A stretch of 64,000 nucleotides of DNA. Source: a marine gamma proteobacterium HTCC2143 (GTDB taxonomy: Bacteria > Pseudomonadota > Gammaproteobacteria > Pseudomonadales > Dasaniaceae). The translations under genes were made by a program, and so were the position numbers. The stretch spans positions 1 to 64,000 of the forward strand of contig AAVT01000007.1 in assembly GCA_000169075.1 (NCBI GenBank), written 5' to 3'. Below are positions 48,372-58,897 of the stretch, piece by piece. A model generated the notes under the pieces. It was not told the origin of the DNA and ran no database searches. It saw only the letters and a program-made list of their open reading frames with translations. The stretch's first letter is position 1. Every line of letters begins with the position of its first letter.

Positions 48372-49841
48372 ATGCACAACAAAACCCTGGCCGAACTCAG
48401 CAAAGGGCTAGCAAGTGGCGACTTTTCCAGCAGCGAGTTAACCAAGCATTATATTGGCCGCATCAAGCAACTTGACCCCACTTTTAATAGTTTCATCAGT
48501 GTCACTGAAGAACAAGCGTTAGCTCAGGCGACCGCCGCTGATAGTCGTATTGCGTCGGGAAACACCACACCTCTGACAGGCATACCCATTGCTCATAAAG
48601 ACATATTTTGTACCGCTGGTGTTAAGACTAGCTGCGGGTCGAAAATGTTGGATAACTTTATTCCTCCCTATGACGCCACGGTCGTTGAAAAGTTCAATCA
48701 GTCAGGCGTTGTCTCGCTGGGTAAAACCAACATGGATGAATTTGCCATGGGGTCGTCCAATGAGAGCAGTTTTTATGGGATAGTGAAAAACCCGTGGAGT
48801 CTTAATTGTGTTCCCGGCGGATCTTCTGGTGGCAGTGCCGCAGCCGTGGCCGCCCAATTGGCCCCGGCATCTACAGGTACCGATACAGGTGGCTCAATTC
48901 GTCAACCAGCCGCGCTTTGCGGTATTACCGGCCTAAAACCCACGTATGGACGAGTTTCCCGGTATGGGATGATTGCTTTTGCATCCAGCCTCGATCAGGC
49001 CGGACCAATGACCCGCACCGCAGAAGATGCTGCGATGATGTTAAATATCATGGCCGGTGTCGATGAAAAAGACTCCACCAGCATGGATCAGCCAACACCC
49101 GACTATACAGAGCAGCTCAACAACGATCTCACTGGGCTGCGTATCGGTATTCCGAAGGAATATTTCGGAGAAGGCCTGACTCCCGCGATTGAGCAAGCCG
49201 TACAATCAGCCATTAAAGAGTATCAATCACTGGGCGCAATTGTTAAGGAAATCTCCCTACCGAATACCGCATTGGCGGTACCCTGCTACTACATCATCGC
49301 GCCCTCGGAAGCTTCTGCCAATCTGTCACGGTTTGATGGCGTGCGTTATGGCTACCGCTGTGAAGACCCCGAAGATTTACTTGATCTTTACACTCGCACT
49401 CGAGAAGAGGGCTTTGGTGATGAAGTGAAACGTAGAATACTGATCGGAACTTATGCACTGTCAGCGGGTTTTTACGATGCCTACTACAAAAAAGCGCAAC
49501 AAATTCGCCGTTTAATCAAAAATGACTTTGTCGCCGCCTTTGAAGATGTCGATGTGATTATGGGGCCTACCGTGCCAAATACTGCCTTCGAAATCGGTGA
49601 AAAATCCAACGATCCAGTATCAATGTACTTGGAAGATATCTACACAATTCCCACAAACTTAGCGGGCCTACCGGGGATGTCTATTCCAGCAGGGATAATT
49701 GAAGGAAAACCGGCGGGATTACAGTTAATAGGCAACTACTTTGACGAAGGCAGGCTACTCAACGTAGCTCACAAATTCCAGCAAGCCACCGATTGGCACT
49801 TACAAACCCCCGCCAGTCAGATAAAAAGAGTGGAGCGCTAA
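48372..49841 (+). CDS. gatA: Asp-tRNA(Asn)/Glu-tRNA(Gln) amidotransferase subunit A
   Basis: 489-residue amidase that releases ammonia from glutamine. The Ser-cisSer-Lys triad reads Lys76 (IAHKDIF), Ser151 ([13 protein letters not shown]) and Ser175 ([11 protein letters not shown]), with the same spacing as characterised GatA enzymes. Three bases before gatB, so co-translated. Confidence 0.98.
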   Translation: MHNKTLAELSKGLASGDFSSSELTKHYIGRIKQLDPTFNSFISVTEEQALAQATAADSRIASGNTTPLTGIPIAHKDIFCTAGVKTSCGSKMLDNFIPPYDATVVEKFNQSGVVSLGKTNMDEFAMGSSNESSFYGIVKNPWSLNCVPGGSSGGSAAAVAAQLAPASTGTDTGGSIRQPAALCGITGLKPTYGRVSRYGMIAFASSLDQAGPMTRTAEDAAMMLNIMAGVDEKDSTSMDQPTPDYTEQLNNDLTGLRIGIPKEYFGEGLTPAIEQAVQSAIKEYQSLGAIVKEISLPNTALAVPCYYIIAPSEASANLSRFDGVRYGYRCEDPEDLLDLYTRTREEGFGDEVKRRILIGTYALSAGFYDAYYKKAQQIRRLIKNDFVAAFEDVDVIMGPTVPNTAFEIGEKSNDPVSMYLEDIYTIPTNLAGLPGMSIPAGIIEGKPAGLQLIGNYFDEGRLLNVAHKFQQATDWHLQTPASQIKRVER

Positions 49842-49844
49842 GCA

Positions 49845-51290
49845 ATGGAATGGGAAACAGTTATAGGCCTTGAAGTTCACGTCCAGCTGGCCACAAAATC
49901 TAAAATCTTCTCCGGGAGCAGCACCGCCTTTGGCGCTGAACCCAACACCCAAGCCAATGCCGTCGATCTGGCAATGCCAGGTACCTTGCCAGTTCCTAAT
50001 GAGCAAGCGTTACGCTACGCGATCATGTTTGGTCTAGCTATCGATGCCGAGATCAATCAACGGTCTATTTTTGATCGGAAAAACTATTTTTATCCGGATT
50101 CTCCCAAGGGTTATCAAACCACGCAAATGGATGAACCCATTGTTGGCCCCGGAATTGTCGAAGTGCAAATGCCCAATGGCGATAGTAAATCAATCCGAAT
50201 TCATCACGCACATCTTGAAGAAGATGCAGGAAAATCTCTGCATGAAGATTTTCATGGATCGACAGGCATCGATTTAAATCGTGCAGGAACACCGCTCATA
50301 GAAATTGTTTCCGAACCGGACATGCGAACTTCAGAGGAGGCAGTAGAGTTTGCCAAGAAACTTCACGCAATTGTCACTTCACTGGGGATTTCAGACGGTC
50401 ACATGTCTCAGGGATCAATGCGATTCGATGTCAATGTATCTGTTCGACCCAAAGGACAAGGCGAATATGGCACCCGCACCGAAACAAAAAACCTGAATTC
50501 TTTTAAATTTATGGAAGAGGCAATCGCACTCGAAGTAGAACGGCAAATTGACGTTTTAGAAGACGGCGGCTCCATCTATCAGGAGACCCGACTCTACAAC
50601 GGTGAGACGAAAGTTGCCCGATCCATGCGCAGCAAAGAAGAAGCAAACGATTATCGTTATTTCCCTTGTCCTGACCTGCTACCAATAATTATCGACAGCC
50701 CTTACATAGAGGCTATTCGCTCTAGTTTGCCAGAATTACCCGATACACGACGATCTCGATTCGTCGATAAATACCGCCTGTCTAGCTATGATGCGAGTAT
50801 TCTTAGTAGCGACAAGTCGACAGCTGAATACTTCGAAACAGTATTCAACGTCTGTAAAGATGCCAAGCTAGCTGCCAACTGGGTAATGGGTGAATTAACA
50901 GCCAAGCTCAATAGCGAGAGCTTGTCTATACATGAAAGTCCGATCAGTGCTGACAATCTCGGCAAACTCATCGAGAGAATTATTGATCATACGATTTCTG
51001 GGAAAATAGCTAAGCAGGTATTTGAATCCATTTGGAACGGTGAAGGCAACGCTGATGTGGTCATCGAAGCCAAAGGGCTGAAGCAAGTATCCGACAGCAG
51101 TGAATTGGAATCGATGGTAGAAGACGTTATGTCGAAAAACCCAGATCAGGTGGCCAATTATCACAACGCAGACGACGTCAAACGAAAAAAAATGATAGGG
51201 TTTTTTGTTGGTCAGATAATGAAAGTCTCTAAAGGTCAGGCCAACCCGGGAATGGTCAACAAAATTTTAATGCAAAAGCTAAAAGACTAA
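49845..51290 (+). CDS. gatB: Asp-tRNA(Asn)/Glu-tRNA(Gln) amidotransferase subunit B
   Basis: 481 residues: [73 protein letters not shown] and [20 protein letters not shown] form the kinase-like cradle; the C-terminal YqeY-like tail ends [14 protein letters not shown]. It phosphorylates and amidates the misacylated tRNA. Confidence 0.98.
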   Translation: MEWETVIGLEVHVQLATKSKIFSGSSTAFGAEPNTQANAVDLAMPGTLPVPNEQALRYAIMFGLAIDAEINQRSIFDRKNYFYPDSPKGYQTTQMDEPIVGPGIVEVQMPNGDSKSIRIHHAHLEEDAGKSLHEDFHGSTGIDLNRAGTPLIEIVSEPDMRTSEEAVEFAKKLHAIVTSLGISDGHMSQGSMRFDVNVSVRPKGQGEYGTRTETKNLNSFKFMEEAIALEVERQIDVLEDGGSIYQETRLYNGETKVARSMRSKEEANDYRYFPCPDLLPIIIDSPYIEAIRSSLPELPDTRRSRFVDKYRLSSYDASILSSDKSTAEYFETVFNVCKDAKLAANWVMGELTAKLNSESLSIHESPISADNLGKLIERIIDHTISGKIAKQVFESIWNGEGNADVVIEAKGLKQVSDSSELESMVEDVMSKNPDQVANYHNADDVKRKKMIGFFVGQIMKVSKGQANPGMVNKILMQKLKD

Positions 51291-51342
51291 ACAGTCTAGC
51301 TCAAGCAGAAAAACCAATAAACATGCGATCAAGGTAGTCACC

Positions 51343-51639
51343 ATGGCACTAAAAAAAGATAAAGAAAAAGTTCTCGACGAAGTGTGGACGCAAGAGCGAG
51401 TCCGAGATTTTTTGGACGTAAAGCCAGCCGAAGATTTAGAGGCTGACTTCCACGTGTTATTGAAAGCCTATCAATCCATGAGATTGGAAAATTTTGAAGA
51501 ATTCATTGGTTTTTTTGTCGCCGACAATAGAAACCTCAATGCGACCAATCCGGACGGAGAAACCATTCTCTCTATTTTGAAACAGCATAGAAAATCTGGA
51601 GAGTATGCTTCAATACTGGTGGGAAATGGCGCAATTTAG
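51343..51639 (+). CDS. PA4642-family conserved small protein
   Basis: 98 residues: MALKKDKEKVLDEVWTQERV, RDFLDVKPAEDLEADFHVLL and LNATNPDGETILSILKQHRK. It resembles the small PA4642-type family of pseudomonads; function unknown. The last part (NLNATNPDGETILSIL) looks like a single ankyrin-like hairpin. It follows gatB by 52 bases. Confidence 0.75.
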   Translation: MALKKDKEKVLDEVWTQERVRDFLDVKPAEDLEADFHVLLKAYQSMRLENFEEFIGFFVADNRNLNATNPDGETILSILKQHRKSGEYASILVGNGAI

Positions 51640-51677
51640 CCCCGTACTGCTGTTGCAAAAAATTCTGTCGGCTTGGC

Positions 51678-52274
51678 CTACCCAGCAAAAATTCGGCCAC
51701 GGCTGAGCCGATCACGATTTTCCTGCTTCTTCTTTTCACTTTTTCCTAGCAATACATAAACGGCACCTAAGCCGCCATGTTGTGGCTGAGCACTGGCAAA
51801 GGCTTGTACTTCGTCCAGATCTGGCAGCCATTTATTAATATAGCTCTTTAACTGTGCCTCAGTATTATGGCTGTGATTTCCTTTACCATGCACAATAATC
51901 AAGGACCGTATATCGTAACTGACGCAGTCTTTGATGAAGCTAAAGACTTCCTTTCTCGCCACTTCCACGGTCATTCGATGCAGATCGAGTCTGGCGTCTG
52001 CGGAATATTTTCCTCTTTTTAGCTTCTTAAACACGCCGACCTGAACACCCGGGCGTTTAAACTCTAGAAGATAGAACGGATCAAGCATTTCGACATGGTC
52101 AGTGCTTAAGTGATTACTATCTTTCGATAAATCTTTTACCGCCGCCTCTCTCCGCGCGCGCAGGGAGAGTTGCGACTCAACGCCTTTTTTTAAGGTGACC
52201 TTCTTTTTTAAGGTAATCGGCTCAACATCAACCATCTCTTGCATAAAAAGATTATTTTCGTCACTTGTGTCCAT
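51678..52274 (-). CDS. Smr-domain protein (SmrA/YdaL type)
   Basis: 198 residues from the ATG at 52274. A basic disordered N-terminus is followed by the Smr domain: LDLHRMTVEVARKEVFSFIK (LDLH motif), SLIIVHGKGNHSHNTEA (HGKG) and QHGGLGAVYVLLGK. Stand-alone Smr proteins are nucleases acting on RNA or branched DNA, some on stalled ribosome mRNAs. The exact target cannot be read here. Confidence 0.9.
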   Translation of the reverse strand: MDTSDENNLFMQEMVDVEPITLKKKVTLKKGVESQLSLRARREAAVKDLSKDSNHLSTDHVEMLDPFYLLEFKRPGVQVGVFKKLKRGKYSADARLDLHRMTVEVARKEVFSFIKDCVSYDIRSLIIVHGKGNHSHNTEAQLKSYINKWLPDLDEVQAFASAQPQHGGLGAVYVLLGKSEKKKQENRDRLSRGRIFAG

Positions 52275-52729
52275 GGTCCTCACACCGTTGCTAAGACTGC
52301 GCCTTAACGATACTCAGAGGATCTTAAATGGTCAATACATGATTACTATTAATCAACGGCGCGATTTAACCCCTCTATGGCGCGGGAGTATAGGGCAGAG
52401 CCTTATGGCGCTTTCCTGCAAGATGACGGTATCTCCGCTGGTTGGATCCATACACGTCAGTGGGTCGCTCCTTGGCGCTATAGCGACAACTTAATTACCC
52501 ACCAGATTGAGCTATGGGAGCAGCTGCAGACAAACTGGTGGTGGTCACGATCAAATCGACCTGCAATTCAACGGCTATTATTCGTCCAGACATCGCTATT
52601 CGCGAACTGCCCGACCCGCCGGCAATTGAGCATTTTGGCCATCGTCAACGGACGATGGTATCGTTCAACCGTTTCTCACTAGTGCCGCCGCCCACCTCGT
52701 CACACTAATAATAACGCAATGGGCTGCAT
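52275..52729. other. Possible decayed gene on the plus strand
   Basis: The plus strand has coding-like but broken frames: MITINQRRDLTPLW from 52339, continuing after a shift as REYRAEPYGAFLQDDGISAG and WIHTRQWVAPWRYSDNLITH to about 52540, then a third frame to 52708. The first two join smoothly in sense. I do not recognise the family. It may be a pseudogene or chance. Confidence 0.35.
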
Positions 52730-53323
52730 CTACTCACTGTATTGATCCAGTAAGGTCATGATCCTTGCCATGCGATCCAGCGGCTCGGCAGCTGCCAGCA
52801 GGTTAAACTTAACCCGCTCTTCGATAGGAAGTAACTGTGCCAGTAAGCAACTGACGGCATTAACATCGTTAACGACCGGATTTAGCTTCAATCGGTCCAC
52901 ATGCGGATGATCGAGTAACGTTTGCAGCAGCCCCCACAATTCGGCATAGTTTTCAGGTAATTCGGTGGCCCCTGCTGTTTCGATCCATTCAACCTCACCC
53001 ATGTGTACATGGTCTTTTCTTTGGTAGCTTGTCAGTAAACGAAATCTATCGCTCCCCTCTATCGTAACGCCCAACAATCCACTAGGCAGAGAATCCCAAT
53101 CAACAATTTTTGCATAAGTACCTATCTGTGCCAGCTGAGGATCGACTAACTCGTTAGATCGATAAACCTCTTGCCCCTGCTTTAACCAAACCAAACCAAA
53201 CCCTGAGTCCTCTTTCATGCACTGACCAATGAGATCAAGATAGCGCGATTCAAAAACCTGAAGAAACATACGACCATGAGGAAAGAGTACCGCATGCATA
53301 GGAAAAAGCGGAATGGTCTCCAT
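52730..53323 (-). CDS. LON substrate-binding (PUA-like) domain protein
   Basis: 197 residues: METIPLFPMHAVLFPHGRMF, LQVFESRYLDLI, GTYAKIVDWDSLPSGLLGVT and IEGSDRFRLL are the N-terminal domain of Lon protease without ATPase or protease parts. Such stand-alone proteins are common in gammaproteobacteria; function unknown. Two bases after the YkgJ-family gene, so the two are probably one operon. Confidence 0.92.
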   Translation of the reverse strand: METIPLFPMHAVLFPHGRMFLQVFESRYLDLIGQCMKEDSGFGLVWLKQGQEVYRSNELVDPQLAQIGTYAKIVDWDSLPSGLLGVTIEGSDRFRLLTSYQRKDHVHMGEVEWIETAGATELPENYAELWGLLQTLLDHPHVDRLKLNPVVNDVNAVSCLLAQLLPIEERVKFNLLAAAEPLDRMARIMTLLDQYSE

Positions 53324-53325
53324 GG

Positions 53326-53586
53326 TCAGGCTTCCGTTGCTATTTCTAACAGTTCGATCAGCTGCATTGCATGTTCGCGGCTATCACCACATACGGAGAG
53401 TTCGGGCTTAAACTGCGCGCACAAATCTGGCCGCTCAGGCCGGCCGAACAAGGGACAGGAAAATGCATCATCGAGATTGACACAGGCGATTCCCGCGGGC
53501 TTTCCTGCAGGCATCCCAGGTAAGGCCTGCCGAATAGACGGTGCAATACAACAAGCCCCACATCCCACTCTACAATGTATTGTCAT
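53326..53586 (-). CDS. YkgJ-family cysteine cluster protein
   Basis: 86 residues with the Cys-rich signature HCRVGCGACCIAPSI at the start, then IACVNLDD, SCPLFG and LCAQFKPELSVCG. The cysteines are thought to bind zinc or an iron-sulfur cluster. Upstream of and probably co-transcribed with the LON-domain gene. Confidence 0.9.
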   Translation of the reverse strand: MTIHCRVGCGACCIAPSIRQALPGMPAGKPAGIACVNLDDAFSCPLFGRPERPDLCAQFKPELSVCGDSREHAMQLIELLEIATEA

Positions 53587-53659
53587 GTTCGCATCCCGGC
53601 TTGTGAGTTGAATATGAACTGACTTTCTGCCGGCATTGACTCATCGCAAGTACGACAGG

Positions 53660-56269
53660 TTAACTAATAACATTCCCAATCTCGTTCGACTCCGGCCCCA
53701 GGGGCTTAAAATAAATGAGCAACGTAGGAAGTAACAACAATGCTCCAATCAATGCAGCGAACATCGCTGCGCCAGTAAGTAAGCCAAAATAGATGCTTGG
53801 AGTGAAATTCGATAATGCCAAAATCGAGAACCCTACAATAACGATGATCGAGGTATAAAACATTGCCCTACCGATTGATTCATGGCACCGATACATGGTT
53901 GCCCGATAGTTTCTGTCTTTCGAAAATTCCGTACGAAAGCGATGGATGTAATGGATAGTGTCATCAACCGCAATACCGATCGTTATAGCGGCAATCGTCA
54001 CCGTCATGATATCAAGAGGAATCCCCGCCAAACCCATGCCTCCAAGCACGATTCCTGCCGATAATAAATTTGGCGCTATTGCAATTAAGGCTAACGATAG
54101 GGAGCGAAACAACACCATAAACATGAACACAATCGCGATAAAAACTGCACCTATCGTTAGTATTTGCGAGCGATAGAGACTTTGTAGCATATTGTTGTAG
54201 AGAACAAGCATACCCGTTAGGTGAATTTGCTCGGGCTCAAAGCCTAATTCTTCAGTGAGATGAAACTGCACGTCTTCGAGAAGATCTGCACGGCGTAAGG
54301 TCCGACTAGTTTCCATTACCCTAACCGTTATTCGTGTCTGATCAGCTTCTTCATCGAGGTATGGACTGATTAGAATCGAATTAATATCATCGGGAAGACT
54401 GCGCTGAAGCAAAGCAAGCTGGATGTCATCAATACCCGTAGTTAATGTCCGTAATGCTTTATAGGGCATCGCCAAAGACATAACCTTGCCTGTCTCATCC
54501 AGGGAATCTAAATAATCGTGCGCTTGTTCGATACGATTGAGACCTGCTTTGTTAAACCAATAGCTAGGCTTGGTTGCAACGCCGTCAACTCCTAGCTCTT
54601 CAGCAAAATCATCGACAAAATCGTCACCGAAATCGTCACCGAAATCGTCACCGAAATCGTCGTCAAAAGTCTCATTTGATGGACTTAGTTCAGCATACTG
54701 CAATGGGCTTTGATCTGTAGCACTGTCGATAAGTTTATTGTCACTCATTCGGTCGGAATCAATGATAATTTCCAAGGGAATAGTACCACCCAGCTGCGCA
54801 TCAATAATTTCCATACCTTGATAAATTTCAGTGTCTTCATGGAAATAATCGATAAAACGGTTTTCTACCTCGAGCCGACTAATACCGAATAGACTAACTC
54901 CAATTAACACCACTGTTACCGACACAATAATAGCGCCATGTCGTTCAGTAAATATCGCAAAATATCGAGTGAAAGGAACACTATTGGAAGCAGTCTCGCC
55001 ACGCTCTGGCCGCGGTAGCAACAGCAAACCCGCAGGCAACACAATGAACGTAATAATAAGCGCTGCCGTGACGCCTATCGTCATCATCCATCCAAAGTCG
55101 ATAACAGGACGGATACCGCTAACTACCAGAGAAGCAAAAGCGACGATGGTCGTTAGTGCTGTGTAAACACAAGGTTTGATCATGTACATCGTGGTTCTTC
55201 GAACAAGTTCTCGTTGATCTAACTCAGGATTACTCGCCAATAATTCTCGGTAGCGCACGACTAAATGTATGGTGATCGACAAGGTAATTATCAATAGCAG
55301 TGCAACAAAGTTGGAAGAAATAACCGTCATCCTCCAGTCCATCAGTGTAATCAGCCCCAGCATAAAGGATGCCGACAAAACGCAGGTCGCTAATGGCAGC
55401 AGAACCCATATTAAATGGCGAAATATAAGCGACATCATCAACACAATAAAACCGGCAATTCCCGCCCCAAAAACCACCAAATCACTCTTTACAAAGCGAA
55501 TCATATCCGCCGCTATCATCGGCACTCCGCCTAAAAACACAACGGCATCACCGCGATACTTGGCGATCACCTCCCGAGTATTGTCAACAAGCTTGTTTTG
55601 CCGCTCATTAAAAGCGGCTGCATATTCTCTAAAGTCTCGCTCCAGGCCAGCTAATTCTGTTAACTGAAGAGGCGACAAGTTCCCAGCAACCTGCAGTTCC
55701 CGCAAAACTTCGCGCCGTGCTAGCAGTTCGTTGTAACGCTCATCTCGCTGCAAATTAACCTGCAAAGCCGTTGTCTTTCCGTCGGCACTCGTTAGTAAAT
55801 TCTTATAGATAGGACTATTCGTCAACTCTTCAAGCACCAACGCTTTATCAATACCCGGGGTTCGTAACGTTCGCAAACCGCCATTAGCGATATCCTCCAA
55901 CTCAACTTTGGGGCTTTCCAGCAATGGCACATCCAGTATCGAAGTCACTGATGATACGCCTTCTAAGAGCAGTAGTTCGGAACGCAGTTCGTCAATCGTT
56001 TCCAAAACCCGATCAGACAACAAATCGTCCTGAGGCTGGTACGTGACTAGTAAGAAGTCTTCGGCCAGATAATTTTTGCTGATTTTCCGATAATATTTCA
56101 GCGCTTCATCGCCCTCCAAAACCAGCGAGTCAGCAGATGCATCTAGCTTGAAGCTAGGAATATAGGTCGCTAACCAGCCAATAAATCCAACGGTAATCAA
56201 CAAGGCAACAAGGGGTTTTCGCAGTACCAAAAGTTGATAAAATTCAAAAAAACGGTGTTTCAAAAACAT
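53660..56269 (-). CDS. RND/MMPL superfamily exporter
   Basis: 869 residues with the RND plan: helix 1 (about 15-35), a large periplasmic loop, helices 2-6 (VVFGAGIAGFIVLMMSLIFR and others), a second loop (about 455-690), and helices 7-12 (ILTIGAVFIAIVFMFMVLFR, ITIGIAVDDTIHYIHRFRTE). The motif GIAVDDTIHYIHRF on a late helix is typical of hydrophobe/amphiphile exporters such as hopanoid or lipid transporters. The substrate is unknown. The second loop has an acidic Phe-Gly-Asp-Asp repeat. No partner adaptor or outer-membrane gene is adjacent. Confidence 0.9.
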   Translation of the reverse strand: MFLKHRFFEFYQLLVLRKPLVALLITVGFIGWLATYIPSFKLDASADSLVLEGDEALKYYRKISKNYLAEDFLLVTYQPQDDLLSDRVLETIDELRSELLLLEGVSSVTSILDVPLLESPKVELEDIANGGLRTLRTPGIDKALVLEELTNSPIYKNLLTSADGKTTALQVNLQRDERYNELLARREVLRELQVAGNLSPLQLTELAGLERDFREYAAAFNERQNKLVDNTREVIAKYRGDAVVFLGGVPMIAADMIRFVKSDLVVFGAGIAGFIVLMMSLIFRHLIWVLLPLATCVLSASFMLGLITLMDWRMTVISSNFVALLLIITLSITIHLVVRYRELLASNPELDQRELVRRTTMYMIKPCVYTALTTIVAFASLVVSGIRPVIDFGWMMTIGVTAALIITFIVLPAGLLLLPRPERGETASNSVPFTRYFAIFTERHGAIIVSVTVVLIGVSLFGISRLEVENRFIDYFHEDTEIYQGMEIIDAQLGGTIPLEIIIDSDRMSDNKLIDSATDQSPLQYAELSPSNETFDDDFGDDFGDDFGDDFVDDFAEELGVDGVATKPSYWFNKAGLNRIEQAHDYLDSLDETGKVMSLAMPYKALRTLTTGIDDIQLALLQRSLPDDINSILISPYLDEEADQTRITVRVMETSRTLRRADLLEDVQFHLTEELGFEPEQIHLTGMLVLYNNMLQSLYRSQILTIGAVFIAIVFMFMVLFRSLSLALIAIAPNLLSAGIVLGGMGLAGIPLDIMTVTIAAITIGIAVDDTIHYIHRFRTEFSKDRNYRATMYRCHESIGRAMFYTSIIVIVGFSILALSNFTPSIYFGLLTGAAMFAALIGALLLLPTLLIYFKPLGPESNEIGNVIS
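54618..54662 (-). repeat. 12-bp tandem repeat encoding acidic FGDD repeats
   Basis: Three exact copies of AAATCGTCACCG (plus strand) and a partial fourth. It encodes a Asp-Asp-Phe-Gly run in the second periplasmic loop of the RND exporter, about residues 533-556. Confidence 0.95.
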
Positions 56270-56274
56270 CTCCT

Positions 56275-57645
56275 TTAAAGATGTGACTCTAATTTATCGA
56301 TCAACAGTTGATGTACACCACCAAAACCGCCATTGCTCATTATAACAATATGATTTCCCGAGCACGCGGTGGCCGCGACTTCATCAACTATAGAAGAAAC
56401 CGAGCGAAGAATTCGGGCTTTGCCGTTACTGGCATCGACAACAGTCTGCAGTGACCAATCCAGTCCCTCTGGCTGGTACCAAATGACTTCATCGGCCAAC
56501 TGTGTAGCCATTGCCAACTTATCTAGATGCGCTCCCATTCTCATGGTATTGGAGCGAGGCTCTATCACCGCCGTTATTTTTTCTCCGCCCACTTTTGCTC
56601 GCAATCCGGCCAGCGTTGTTTCTATCGCCGTGGGATGATGGGCAAAATCGTCGTAAACGGCAATACCTCTAGGTTTCCCCAACAACTCCATTCGGCGCTT
56701 AACGCCTTCAAACTGACAAAGTGCTTCAGCTGCGATCTCAGGCGTAACACCGACATGCCTAGCGGCGGCAATCGCCGAGATACCATTACAAAGATTATGG
56801 TCGCCGCTATGGTCCCATTTAACATTACCTACAACAACACCCTTCAATAAAACATCAAATTCGCTGCCATCGGAAACCAAAGCTCGGGCGCACCAATCAG
56901 CAGTAATACTGTCTCTCAGGGTGGTTTTTTCCAGACCAGACCACAAACCCTGCCCTATGACCTCAGTAATATTCTGATCATTTGCGGGGACGATAATACG
57001 GCCGTTACGAGGAATTAAACGAACCAGATGATGGAACTGACGCTGAATAGCAGGCAGATCGTCGAAAATATCAGCGTGATCAAATTCTAGATTATTTAAG
57101 ATGGCCGTCCGGGGGCGATAGTGAATAAACTTGGACCGCTTATCAAAAAATGCGCTGTCGTATTCATCCGCTTCAATGACAAAAAATGAAGACTCTCCAA
57201 GACGGGCTGACACACCAAAATTAGCCGGAATGCCTCCAATTAAATACCCCGGACTCATACCAGCATACTCTAGGATCCAGGCAAGCATACTGCTAGTTGT
57301 GGTTTTCCCGTGCGTTCCGGCCGCAGCTAAGACCCACCGATCTTGTAATAGATGCTCAGACAACCACTGTGGCCCTGACGTATACCGCAAACCGCGGTCT
57401 AACATTGCCTCAACCGCAGGGTTGCCACGAGACATTGCATTGCCAACAACCACTAAATCTGGGGCCGGCTCCAACTGTGCTGGATCGAATCCCTCGGTTA
57501 GCTTAATACCCTGCTGTTCCAGCTGAGTACTCATTGGGGGATACACATTAGCATCTGAACCGGTCACTGTGTGGCCTAGCTGCCGAGCCAAAATTGCCAG
57601 GCCGCCCATAAACGTTCCACAGATACCCAGAATATGGATATGCAT
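56275..57645 (-). CDS. mpl: UDP-MurNAc:L-Ala-D-Glu-meso-DAP tripeptide ligase
   Basis: A peptidoglycan recycling enzyme that joins the salvaged tripeptide to UDP-MurNAc. 456 residues: MHIHILGICGTFMGGLAILA, VAAAGTHGKTTTSSMLAWIL (ATP loop; VLAAAGTHGKTTT), FFVIEADEYDSAFFDKRSKF, LEFDHADIFDDL and AVYDDFAHHPTAI. The DEYD and DKRSKF blocks separate Mpl from MurC. Confidence 0.96.
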   Translation of the reverse strand: MHIHILGICGTFMGGLAILARQLGHTVTGSDANVYPPMSTQLEQQGIKLTEGFDPAQLEPAPDLVVVGNAMSRGNPAVEAMLDRGLRYTSGPQWLSEHLLQDRWVLAAAGTHGKTTTSSMLAWILEYAGMSPGYLIGGIPANFGVSARLGESSFFVIEADEYDSAFFDKRSKFIHYRPRTAILNNLEFDHADIFDDLPAIQRQFHHLVRLIPRNGRIIVPANDQNITEVIGQGLWSGLEKTTLRDSITADWCARALVSDGSEFDVLLKGVVVGNVKWDHSGDHNLCNGISAIAAARHVGVTPEIAAEALCQFEGVKRRMELLGKPRGIAVYDDFAHHPTAIETTLAGLRAKVGGEKITAVIEPRSNTMRMGAHLDKLAMATQLADEVIWYQPEGLDWSLQTVVDASNGKARILRSVSSIVDEVAATACSGNHIVIMSNGGFGGVHQLLIDKLESHL

Positions 57646-57777
57646 TGATAATCCTCAGTGAATGATTTTTCGCTGTGAATAATAACAGTGGTAGAAAGTG
57701 AATCCTATAGATGGTTGCGAACCGCTTTGATGTGTCACGAAAATGATCTGTTGTGACAGCAACACAATCCGACTTGA

Positions 57778-58053
57778 TTAGTCTTCGTCAACAAATTCAA
57801 GGCCGATACCACGACCATCATCGCGTACGATCTTCATTTTTACCAGAGGGGCTTCATCGCCCCCCACACCCAGGATCTGCACATACACGACCTCTCCAGT
57901 ATTCGGCAGCGAATTACCCTCCGAAAAGATGTAAGCTCCACCATCAGAGATATCAGCTGTCCGCAGCTTAAGGCTCCCAACGTCTGCGTGCGATAGCCTA
58001 ATGCCCGCTCGTAATTTAGTCCTAATATGCTGACGTTGGTTAGTATCAGACAC
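57778..58053 (-). CDS. PilZ-domain protein
   Basis: 91 residues with one PilZ domain: RQHIRTKLRAGIRLSH (RxxxR c-di-GMP motif), ADISDGGAYIFSEGNSL (D/N-x-S-x-x-G) and GIGLEFVDED. Both cyclic-di-GMP motifs are intact, so ligand binding is expected. No output domain, so it probably acts on a partner. Alone between mpl and ppa. Confidence 0.9.
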   Translation of the reverse strand: MSDTNQRQHIRTKLRAGIRLSHADVGSLKLRTADISDGGAYIFSEGNSLPNTGEVVYVQILGVGGDEAPLVKMKIVRDDGRGIGLEFVDED

Positions 58054-58271
58054 TGCAACTCCTTCAGTCTGTCAGCCAGCAGTGGCGTCGAGGATCATAT
58101 AGTGCCGGTAAATAGTCGCAAATTCAATAACTTAGAACATCAGCCGACAAATATTGGTATTCAACTCAGGTCGGTTTATAATCGCGATCAGAAAACTGTA
58201 AACCCAGCGGCCTTTATTAACAACGGTTGTGTTGGATGCCGCATATTTATCACCCCAACTTGGAAAAGATC

Positions 58272-58799
58272 ATGAGCTTTGACAAAATTCCCGCCGGAAA
58301 AGACATCCCGAATGATATCTACGTAGTGATTGAAATCCCTGCAAATCACGACCCGATCAAGTACGAAATTGACAAGGAAATGGACTGCTTACTTGTTGAC
58401 CGATTTATGGCAACACCCATGTTCTATCCAGCAAACTATGGCTACATTTCAAATACCCTGTCTGAAGACGGCGACCCCCTTGATGTGCTGGTTGTAACAC
58501 CTTACCCAGTAGCACCCGGCGCAGTAATACGTAGCCGCCCTATAGGCATACTCAATATGAGCGACGAAGCAGGTCAAGATGCAAAACTACTGGCCGTGCC
58601 GCATGACAAATTGTCTTCCTTGTATAGAGACGTGAAAGAGCCATCCGATCTTCCGGAATTACTGATCAAGCAAATAGAACACTTCTTTGAGAATTATAAA
58701 GATTTGGAAGAAGGGAAGTGGGTGAAAGTTGATGGCTGGGCAGATAGCGAAGCTGCTAAAGCTGAGATTTTGAAGTCAATAGACGCTTACAAGGGGTAG
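58272..58799 (+). CDS. ppa: Inorganic pyrophosphatase
   Basis: 175 residues from the ATG at 58272 (GGAAAAG just before): [56 protein letters not shown] (acidic metal site) and [18 protein letters not shown] family I soluble pyrophosphatase driving biosynthesis. The frame is open to 58227 but adds nothing family-like. Confidence 0.97.
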   Translation: MSFDKIPAGKDIPNDIYVVIEIPANHDPIKYEIDKEMDCLLVDRFMATPMFYPANYGYISNTLSEDGDPLDVLVVTPYPVAPGAVIRSRPIGILNMSDEAGQDAKLLAVPHDKLSSLYRDVKEPSDLPELLIKQIEHFFENYKDLEEGKWVKVDGWADSEAAKAEILKSIDAYKG

Positions 58800-58826
58800 T
58801 TTTACCGCCACATCTTCACTACCAAA

Positions 58827-58856
58827 AGCCACTCACACGTCACCGTGCCAGTGGCT
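58827..58856. terminator. Possible terminator after ppa
   Basis: AGCCACT / AGTGGCT stem with an inner CACG/CGTG pairing, followed by GCTTT on the plus strand; AAAA flanks the other side. The T-run is weak. It lies between convergent ppa and the AP2-like gene. Confidence 0.45.
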
Positions 58857-58897
58857 GCTTTACACCTTCACTAAACGCCTGCGACGAAGCGCCGTAA

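Noticed and set aside
52195..52494. Plus-strand 99-codon frame as one gene
   Set aside because: Its first half is the complement of the smr gene; only the part after 52339 could be coding.
54618..54662. CRISPR-like array
   Set aside because: Repeats are 12 bp without spacers and lie in a coding frame.
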